Source: DAOPYE01 sp035352715
GTDB taxonomy: Bacteria > Acidobacteriota > Holophagae > Holophagales > Holophagaceae
NCBI GenBank assembly: GCA_035352715.1
Contig: DAOPYE010000090.1
Location: 1 to 10,284, forward strand
DNA: 10,284 nt
Reading direction: 5' to 3'
Below, piece after piece: positions 5,555 to 10,284 of this stretch. The notes beneath the pieces were generated by a model that was not told the origin of the DNA, did not search any database, and saw only the letters and a program-made list of their open reading frames with translations. How positions within the stretch are numbered: the stretch's first letter is position 1; every line of letters begins with the position of its first letter. The translations under genes were made by a program, and so were the position numbers.

Positions 5555-6897
5555 TCCGCGATGAAGCGCTGGGACTGGGCGATCGCCTGGAGTTCGAACA
5601 GCGCGCCGCCGTCGGTGACGGGCAAACCGAGGCCTCGCGCCCATTGGGCGAAGGCGGTGTCTTCCTTGTAGATCCATTCGACAGCCCACTTCAGGCTGGG
5701 CGAGGCGGCGTCCAACAGCTCGGCGAAAGGCCTGGGGTCGCCGGGCTTCATGCCCAGGCTGGTGGCCTGGATGACGCCGACCGGCGCCAGCGCCGCGATG
5801 TCTTCCACCGTTCGGGGATCATCCAGCGAGACCTGCATCCACCGCCGGCCGGAGGCCTCCAGCGCCTGGATCGTCGTATGCGCGACGCCACCGTGGCCCA
5901 TCAGCAGCACGGGACCCTCATCGGCATCGGACAGTGCCTGTCCAATGGCTTCCAGATCGGTGTTGGCGCATTGCCAGGGGCTGTCCATCGACGCGCGCCA
6001 CAGGGTATTCAGCGGCCCCTTGAGGCCCAGCAGGGGCGGAACGGTTTCCTTCAGCGGCGCGGTGAGGCTGGCGCCCAGGACGCCCAGAGCCGCGAAGGCC
6101 TCCACGGTCTCCTCGGCGTCGCCGCTCTCCAGGGGCAGGTAGACCAAATCCTTGAACGCCGCCTGGAATCGGGGATTGTGAAAGCCGGGTCCCTTCGAGT
6201 GCAGCACGGGCGAGCCAAAGACGCCGCAGACACCGTAGCTCGAACGCAGTTTGTGACAACGCCAAGCCTTCAGACTGGATACGGGGAACTGCCCCGGGGC
6301 GGCCGCGGGGGCATCATCGGACGCCGCATAGGTGAAAGCCCCGCCCCAGACCGCTTGAAGACAGCGGCTGGCGACGCCCTTGGGCCCCATGAGGAAAGCC
6401 GAGAGCGCGATGCCGTGATCCTTGGCCCAGGCCAGCGCGGGTTTCACCTTGGCGTTATCCGAAAGGCGCGCGGCGTGCCCGACCCACTTGTAGGCGTCGC
6501 CATCCGGCAGATGGGCCAACCGCTCGTCGAGATCGAAAACGCCGGGCGCGACGTGGACGGATCGAATCACGCGCATATGGGTGCGGTGGGCCTGGATGGC
6601 GTCTGGGATGGAAAGCTCCCACTCCAGATCCATGGCGTAGGGCCGCGCCTCGGCGGCCTGGATCAACCGCGCGATACGGCCCTCCTCGTCGCCTTCCCAG
6701 CGCCCGCCCTCGTTAGCCCGGCGGCAAGTGACCACACAGCGCCGCTTGAGCGCGTCAATCATGGCCTGAGGCTCCAGATCCGGATAGAGATCCAGCCTCA
6801 GCTCGGGGATGGCCTCCTCCGGCAGCCTGCGGACGGATGCCAGCGCGTCCTCGAAAGAGGGATGGGTGAGGGTGACGATGTAGAAGGGAAGCGACAT
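5542..6897 (-). CDS. aroDE: Bifunctional 3-dehydroquinate dehydratase / shikimate dehydrogenase (AroD-AroE fusion)
   Basis: The 451-residue protein joins steps three and four of the shikimate pathway in the cytosol. Residues 1-212 are a type I dehydroquinase: ELRLD (32-36), RRANEGG (59-65), catalytic His115 (RSVHV), Schiff-base Lys137 (YKWVGHA), MGPKGVASR (170-178) and APGQ (200-203). Residues 220-451 are a shikimate dehydrogenase: GSPVLHSKGP (228-237), TAPLKET with catalytic Lys283, LNT (296-298), ANTD with catalytic Asp314, a GHGGVA dinucleotide loop (334-339), ATSLGM (378-383) and Gln437 in DGGALFELQA. Differences from the usual enzyme are Gly236 where HSxSP has its second Ser, Ser277 for the Asn of NVTxPxK, Gln377 for the Asn of NATSxGM, and no NRT-type NADP(H)-binding turn after the glycine loop. 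Both active sites otherwise look intact. Domain order matches the plant and chlamydial fusions. No Shine-Dalgarno is seen; TAGAAT lies 6 nt before the ATG. Confidence 0.93.
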   Translation of the reverse strand: MSLPFYIVTLTHPSFEDALASVRRLPEEAIPELRLDLYPDLEPQAMIDALKRRCVVTCRRANEGGRWEGDEEGRIARLIQAAEARPYAMDLEWELSIPDAIQAHRTHMRVIRSVHVAPGVFDLDERLAHLPDGDAYKWVGHAARLSDNAKVKPALAWAKDHGIALSAFLMGPKGVASRCLQAVWGGAFTYAASDDAPAAAPGQFPVSSLKAWRCHKLRSSYGVCGVFGSPVLHSKGPGFHNPRFQAAFKDLVYLPLESGDAEETVEAFAALGVLGASLTAPLKETVPPLLGLKGPLNTLWRASMDSPWQCANTDLEAIGQALSDADEGPVLLMGHGGVAHTTIQALEASGRRWMQVSLDDPRTVEDIAALAPVGVIQATSLGMKPGDPRPFAELLDAASPSLKWAVEWIYKEDTAFAQWARGLGLPVTDGGALFELQAIAQSQRFIAECGG

Positions 6898-6903
6898 ACG
6901 CCC

Positions 6904-6909
6904 ATTCTA
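6904..6909 (-). promoter_or_regulatory. Candidate -10 box (TAGAAT) for a leaderless aroDE transcript
   Basis: The minus strand reads TAGAAT, six bases (GGGCGT), then the aroDE ATG, the same spacing as at the lipoprotein gene. No purine-rich Shine-Dalgarno sits at a normal distance. No convincing -35 is seen about 17 nt upstream. The 77-bp gap to mazG has no clear terminator, so aroDE may have its own promoter as well as read-through. Confidence 0.4.
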
Positions 6910-6974
6910 CCGTCCCGATGCCCTTTCTGATCGGCTTCTCCGGACGACGACTGGGTCGCTCGGACTCGGCGCAT

Positions 6975-7823
6975 TTACCTCCGCGAGGCTTCCATCCGCT
7001 TGGCGATCTGCCAGGCCGCTTCCAGCTGATCCAGCGCCTGACATTCCCAGCCTCCGTTGGCGCGCGCAAAGTCCTCGACGCCCTCGAAGCGCGCCTTGAA
7101 GCGCTGCATCTGGCGGCGCAGCGCGCGATCGGGGTCCACGCCCGCCTTCCGCGCCCACTGCACCAGGGAGAACAGCACGTCTCCGAATTCGGATTCCACC
7201 CGATCCGCACCGCCGTCCTGGTCGACCTCGACCTGCAGCTCGGCGATTTCCTCTTTCACCTTGTCCAGCACGTCGTCCAGCTCGGGCCACTCGAAGCCAA
7301 CGCGGGCGCAGCGCTTGCCGATTTCCATGGCCTCGTCCAGCGGCGAAAGCGAGGACGGAAGGCCGTCCAATAGGCGCGGATCCGGAGCGTGGCCCCTTTC
7401 GGCCTTTTCCCCCTTCTTGATCTCCGCCCAATTGGCCACCACGTCCTCGGCGTTCGAGACGACCACTGCTCCGAAGACGTGAGGATGGCGGCGCACCAGT
7501 TTTTCGACCACATCGCGCTCGACGTCGTGGAGATCCCACGCGCCGCGGCGATGGGCCAGCTCCGCGTGAAAGGCGATCTGCAACCACACGTCGCCCAGCT
7601 CTTCCCGCAGATGCCGCTCCTTTTCAGGATCTCCGGGAACATGGGCGGCCAGGGCGTCCAGCGCCTCCGCCGCCTCCTCCCGCAGGTACTTCGCCAGGCT
7701 CTGGTGATCCTGCTTGCGGTCCCAGGGGCAACCCCCCTCTGGGTGCATCAGGGCGGCCATCACGGCCGAGAGCGTGCCGGGGGCGACAGGCGTGGCGGGT
7801 TGGGCATTGGCATCCGTGGACAT
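6975..7823 (-). CDS. mazG: Nucleoside triphosphate pyrophosphohydrolase MazG
   Basis: The 282-residue protein hydrolyses NTPs and dNTPs to the monophosphate and PPi in the cytosol, as a house-cleaning and stress-modulating enzyme. Two tandem MazG domains are visible. The first has GCPWDRKQDH (31-40), EEAAE (49-53) and EELGD (74-78), giving the metal-binding EExxE...ExxD set. The second has EEIAE (191-195) and ESEFGD (210-215). The full two-domain length matches E. coli MazG (about 263 aa) with a short Ala/Pro-rich N-terminal extension. I chose the ATG at 7823 (MSTDANAQ). The frame is open to 7937, but that part runs over the end of the preceding gene. A GGAG lies about 13 nt before the ATG, next to a hairpin. 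It is preceded by the LURP-one-like gene (85 bp) and followed by aroDE (77 bp). Confidence 0.93.
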   Translation of the reverse strand: MSTDANAQPATPVAPGTLSAVMAALMHPEGGCPWDRKQDHQSLAKYLREEAAEALDALAAHVPGDPEKERHLREELGDVWLQIAFHAELAHRRGAWDLHDVERDVVEKLVRRHPHVFGAVVVSNAEDVVANWAEIKKGEKAERGHAPDPRLLDGLPSSLSPLDEAMEIGKRCARVGFEWPELDDVLDKVKEEIAELQVEVDQDGGADRVESEFGDVLFSLVQWARKAGVDPDRALRRQMQRFKARFEGVEDFARANGGWECQALDQLEAAWQIAKRMEASRR

Positions 7824-7838
7824 GAAAGACGGCGCTCC

Positions 7839-7863
7839 GGGATGGCCCATCGCGGGCCATCCC
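7839..7863 (-). promoter_or_regulatory. 10-bp stem-loop in the mazG leader
   Basis: GGGATGGCCC (7839-7848) pairs perfectly with 7854-7863 across a 5-nt loop. The hairpin lies 15 nt before the mazG start and abuts the only SD-like GGAG. It has no U-tract, so it is a poor intrinsic terminator. It might terminate with Rho, stabilise an mRNA end or affect mazG translation. A second, imperfect stem (7885-7890 with 7905-7910, enclosing CTTC/GAAG) covers the stop codon of the preceding gene. Confidence 0.35.
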
Positions 7864-7908
7864 CATTGTCGCCGACTCGCCTGCGATCGGGCCTTCGCCC
7901 GAAGCCGA

Positions 7909-8484
7909 TCAGCCCTGACGCTCCTTGTAGACCACATCCACCGCCAAGGCCAGGCCCAGCAGCAGAGGCAGATCCTCGGGGCGTTCGGACTGCACCAGGT
8001 ACTTGTCCGCGTTCGTGAAGACCTCCTTGAGGACCCCCGCCCACTTCTTGGTCACCACGCCAATCTGCCGCCCCTGGACCGTGGCCTTGTAATCCCAGCC
8101 TTTCCAGTCGCCCTTCAACTCGCCCACGGGCTGACCCGAGCCATCCTCGATGGTGAAAGCGCCTCCCAGCGAAAAGACCTTGCTGCGGATCCCCGCCAAC
8201 ACTCGGCCATCGGCCGCCTTCACCTCCAGGCGGGTCCGGAAAAACCCGACGCCCTTGTGGATGCTGAGCTGGGGCTGTGGATTGCCGGCCGCGTAGACAT
8301 TCAAGGTCGTGGGAAGCATGTGCTTCTTCACCAGGAAACGCGCGAAACGGGCCCAAGTGGCGGGTTCATCCTTCGCCTGCCCAAGGGACACCTGGGATTC
8401 AGGATCGAGCAGATCATAGGTGTCGCAAAGCTTCATGAAAGCGACTTTTTCGTGAACAAAGATGGAGGTTCGCTGGCCGAACAT
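7909..8484 (-). CDS. LURP-one-related / phospholipid scramblase-like family protein
   Basis: The 191-residue protein has the pattern of the bacterial LURP-one-related (Tubby-like/scramblase-like fold) family: an N-terminal VHEKVAFMKLCDTYDLLDP (10-28), LPTTLNVY (57-64), then a repeated beta pattern with SKVFSLGGAFTIEDGSGQPV (101-120), GDWKGWDYKA (125-134) and VVTKKWAGVLKEVFTNADKY (143-162). The last part (171-186) is hydrophobic (DLPLLLGLALAVDVVY), which in this family often forms a terminal helix. No signal peptide is seen. Biochemical function is not established in bacteria; membrane association is a possibility by analogy with scramblases. The ATG at 8484 is chosen over one at 8520 because AGGAG stands 5 nt upstream and the family pattern begins there. 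It heads block B, ahead of mazG. Confidence 0.7.
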   Translation of the reverse strand: MFGQRTSIFVHEKVAFMKLCDTYDLLDPESQVSLGQAKDEPATWARFARFLVKKHMLPTTLNVYAAGNPQPQLSIHKGVGFFRTRLEVKAADGRVLAGIRSKVFSLGGAFTIEDGSGQPVGELKGDWKGWDYKATVQGRQIGVVTKKWAGVLKEVFTNADKYLVQSERPEDLPLLLGLALAVDVVYKERQG

Positions 8485-8518
8485 GGAGACTCCTGATCCA
8501 GAATTGGATGAAAAAGTC

Positions 8519-8548
8519 ATTCAAGCACACCCAGGGCGTTAAGTCGAA
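8519..8548 (-). promoter_or_regulatory. Weak candidate promoter for the LURP-one-like gene
   Basis: On the minus strand TTCGAC (8548-8543), an 18-nt spacer and TTGAAT (8524-8519) preceded by TGC form a possible extended -10 promoter about 35 nt before the start codon. The match to consensus is modest. The rest of the 8485-8641 gap shows only a small dyad (ATCCA/TGGAT, 8496-8509) just upstream of the Shine-Dalgarno. Confidence 0.25.
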
Positions 8549-8641
8549 AGTGACCTCTGCGCTCATCCTCCAAAAGCCCTTCCACATCACACAACGCGGA
8601 CTGGTATTGGGACCAGCCCCGCTCAACGCTGCCGCTACAAG

Positions 8642-8678
8642 CAGGTGCCGCAAGGGAAGTTTCCCATTGCGGCACCTG
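8642..8678 (-). terminator. Hairpin terminator after the porin gene
   Basis: A perfect 12-bp repeat (8642-8653 with 8667-8678) is extended by GGGAA/TTCCC after a single bulged A, giving a long stable stem 22 nt past the porin stop. The downstream side on the minus strand reads CTTGTAG, so the U-tract is poor. Position after the last gene of the glnB-porin pair supports a transcript end. Confidence 0.6.
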
Positions 8679-8700
8679 TGTGCGATGAATCAGGCGGAGG

Positions 8701-9810
8701 CTAGAAGCTCGTCCCCAGACTGATGGTCGCGCTATTGGCATCCTTGAACGTCTTGCCATCGGTGGCCGTGTAGGCATCCTTGTCGGCGTTATCGTGGCGC
8801 AGCTCAAGGCGGGCAAACGTGGGTCCCCACTTGCGCTCCAGGCCAACACAGTAGGCGCTCAGCTTGGAATCATCATTCAAGTATGTCGTCTTCATCGTCT
8901 CGGCCCGCAGGAACCCGGCATAGATATCCGTGAACTGCTGCTTGAGGATGAAGCCGAAGCCCGTGGTCTTGGCCTTTTCGCCATTCAGGTCGGGGTTATC
9001 CAGCTTGTCCGCTTCCCACTGAAGCGTGGTGGCTCCCCACACCCACTGGCCGCTGAAGCTCACCCGTTCGCGCTGCCGACCTTCCACGCCAAGATTTGGA
9101 ACCATGTTCCCGGTCCCATCCACAAGGTTGCGGTCCTGCTCGGGGCCACGGAACAGCAGCAGGGTCGCAAACTTGTCGGACGCCCCGCCATGGTTGTAGG
9201 TGAACTGCAATCCGTACGTCTTGCCCTGATTATTGTCGGTCACCTTGTCTTCGCCATTGATGGCGTAGACATCTGTGCTGAAGGAGGCCGAGAAGGCGTG
9301 ATGCCAGTTGATGCCCACCTGGCTGAGGGGCAGCACATTGCTGAAGAGAATGCCGCGACTGGCTGCGATGTTGGCCGACTGATCGGCGACCTCCATGCCC
9401 AAAGGGGTCCACATGCGCCCGATCTTGAACGTATCGGAAGCACCGGTGTAGATCAGTTGAGCTTCGCAGAGGGCGAGGCTGCTTCGGTCTTCACCGTTAG
9501 GTGAATCCGTCATGTTCAGCACCTTGGCAAATGTTCCGCCCAGCGCCGTCACCTTGATGGACCAGTTGGCCGGCAGCGTGATATCGGCCCCCAGGGTCGC
9601 GCCATCCAGCGCAAAGCCCCCGTTATTCTGATCCAGGAAGCCGCGGAAGGGCACGGTGCCATCGGCGATCTCGTGATCGGAATAGACGCCCGAAGCCCAG
9701 ATGCTGCCGCGGAACTTGATCGTCGGCCCCGTCGGCGCAGGGGCCGGAGCCGCCTGAGCGCCCAGCAGGGTCCCAACGGTGGCCAGGGCCAAAGCGGTCA
9801 ATGTTTTCAT
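8701..9810 (-). CDS. Outer-membrane beta-barrel porin-like protein
   Basis: The 369-residue protein has a cleavable signal peptide (MKTLTALALATVGTLLGAQA, cut near residue 20), an Ala/Pro stretch, then alternating amphipathic strands typical of a beta-barrel (IKFRGSIWASGVYSD, GLQFTYNHGG, RVSFSGQWVWGATTLQWEAD). It ends in TISLGTSF, with the C-terminal Phe used for outer-membrane insertion. The motif FKIGRMWTPLGMEVAD (about 128-143) resembles the conserved region of OmpL-like putative porins (BBP2 type), in which an early strand is followed by a G-x-x-x-x-P-x-G turn. Substrate is unknown. Linkage to glnB suggests a role under nitrogen limitation, such as passage of ammonium or small nitrogen compounds, but that is inference. 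ACGGAG stands 5 nt before the ATG. Confidence 0.8.
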   Translation of the reverse strand: MKTLTALALATVGTLLGAQAAPAPAPTGPTIKFRGSIWASGVYSDHEIADGTVPFRGFLDQNNGGFALDGATLGADITLPANWSIKVTALGGTFAKVLNMTDSPNGEDRSSLALCEAQLIYTGASDTFKIGRMWTPLGMEVADQSANIAASRGILFSNVLPLSQVGINWHHAFSASFSTDVYAINGEDKVTDNNQGKTYGLQFTYNHGGASDKFATLLLFRGPEQDRNLVDGTGNMVPNLGVEGRQRERVSFSGQWVWGATTLQWEADKLDNPDLNGEKAKTTGFGFILKQQFTDIYAGFLRAETMKTTYLNDDSKLSAYCVGLERKWGPTFARLELRHDNADKDAYTATDGKTFKDANSATISLGTSF

Positions 9811-9852
9811 ACGAACTCCGTTTTAAGAAGAAAGGGTTGCCATCCAACTTCA

Positions 9853-9888
9853 CTCGTCCAACTAGATATCGGAAGGAATCTGGACGAG
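9853..9888. promoter_or_regulatory. 8-bp inverted repeat between glnB and the porin gene
   Basis: CTCGTCCA (9853-9860) and TGGACGAG (9881-9888) are perfect reverse complements separated by 20 bp, with the palindrome GATATC inside. On the minus strand AGTTGGA also occurs twice at a 14-nt step (9863-9857 and 9849-9843). It may be an operator or an RNA stem with a large loop. No T-tract follows, so termination is less likely. No convincing sigma-54 -24/-12 pair is present in the 89-bp gap. Confidence 0.35.
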
Positions 9889-9899
9889 CCATTTCAGGA

Positions 9900-10241
9900 T
9901 CAATCCACAACGGCTTCCCCAACTTCTCCGGTGCGGATGCGGATGGCCTGGTCGATGGTGCTGACGAAAATCTTCCCGTCGCCCACCTGTCCCGTCGCCG
10001 CCGATTTCAGAATCGTCGCAACCACGGATTCGGCCTCGGAATCCTGTACCACGATCTCGATCTTGACCTTGGGAATGAGGCGCACCGTGAAGGCCCGCCC
10101 CCGGAACTGCTCCTTGATGCCTTTCTGCTTGCCGTGTCCCTCGATGGCCCAAGCCATGATGCCGGGACACTGAATGGCTTCCAGCGCATCCATCACCTCG
10201 CCCAGCTTTTCCCGACGAATGATTGCTTGAATCTGTTTCAT
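9900..10241 (-). CDS. glnB: P-II nitrogen regulatory protein lacking Tyr51
   Basis: The 113-residue protein is a full-length P-II signal transducer, a cytosolic trimer that senses ATP/ADP and 2-oxoglutarate and binds targets such as ammonium channels. Ligand residues are intact: Gln39-Lys40 (GKQKG), Lys58 (PKVK), TGQVGDGKIF (83-92) with Gly87 and Lys90, and RIRTGE (101-106) with Arg101 and Arg103. The T-loop reads GIKEQFRGRAFTV: residue 51 is Phe, not the Tyr that GlnD uridylylates. Residue 46 is also Phe, and residue 49 is Arg where cyanobacteria have a phosphorylated Ser. Covalent control at these known sites is therefore excluded, leaving ligand binding alone. AGGAG sits 6 nt before the ATG. 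The porin gene follows after 89 bp. An amt gene upstream would be usual but is out of view; glnK would fit equally well as a name. Confidence 0.92.
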   Translation of the reverse strand: MKQIQAIIRREKLGEVMDALEAIQCPGIMAWAIEGHGKQKGIKEQFRGRAFTVRLIPKVKIEIVVQDSEAESVVATILKSAATGQVGDGKIFVSTIDQAIRIRTGEVGEAVVD

Positions 10242-10284
10242 TGCATGCTCCTAGGTCTGAGTTCCGTTTGTAATTAGCCCAACA

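Noticed and set aside
5431..6930. 499-codon open frame on the plus strand opposite aroDE
   Set aside because: It is antisense to a gene with clear AroD and AroE catalytic motifs; high GC content keeps the opposite frame open. Its translation is low-complexity with no recognisable domain.
8414..8653. 79-codon minus-strand frame between the LURP-one-like gene and the porin gene
   Set aside because: It starts inside the porin terminator hairpin, overlaps the LURP-one-like start in another frame, and has no ribosome binding site or familiar motif.
9811..9899. Possible sigma-54 promoter before the porin gene, suggested by nitrogen context
   Set aside because: A TGGCA is present on the minus strand, but the base pair expected 10 nt further (GC of the -12 element) is TT, so the site does not fit.

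Overview
The window is high-GC, densely coded bacterial DNA with Gram-negative cell-envelope genes: an outer-membrane barrel ending in Phe, a lipobox lipoprotein and an L,D-transpeptidase. The gene set (an AroD-AroE fusion, a pyrophosphate-type phosphofructokinase, a questin-oxidase-like protein and a LURP-one-related protein) would fit Acidobacteriota of the Holophaga/Geothrix kind. That placement is from gene content only and is tentative. I see no insertion sequence, phage gene, CRISPR array, tRNA or rRNA. Most of the window is housekeeping chromosome.

Left end (1-625). The 3' end of a glucose/GlcNAc-type PTS permease gene runs into the window on the plus strand. It holds the last residues of one EIIB domain followed by a second EIIB-like domain with no cysteine. 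Two strong hairpins separate it from the convergent phosphofructokinase gene: 432-460 ends the PTS gene and 568-608 ends pfk.

Minus-strand block A (4113 down to 626). A small lipoprotein, a 214-residue conserved protein of unknown function and a questin-oxidase-like protein are chained by TTGA and ATGA stop/start overlaps. After 73 bp comes a phosphofructokinase whose two donor-selecting residues are of the PPi type. Methionine aminopeptidase (4147-4944) is the only complete plus-strand gene. It diverges from the lipoprotein across 33 bp.

Minus-strand block B (8484 down to 4949). A LURP-one/scramblase-like protein, the MazG nucleotide pyrophosphohydrolase, a bifunctional 3-dehydroquinate dehydratase/shikimate dehydrogenase and an exported L,D-transpeptidase follow in that order. 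The last two overlap by 13 bases. The transpeptidase and map genes converge with only 4 bp between their stop codons.

Minus-strand block C (10241 down to 8701). A P-II signal protein with Phe at the usual uridylylation position (residue 51) precedes an outer-membrane beta-barrel protein. The 89-bp gap between them holds an 8-bp inverted repeat, and a long hairpin follows the porin. An ammonium transporter gene would be expected upstream of glnB, beyond the window.

Two genes, the lipoprotein and aroDE, carry the same arrangement TAGAAT-6 nt-ATG and have no well-placed Shine-Dalgarno. This is the geometry of leaderless transcription. No intergenic stretch exceeds about 217 bp.
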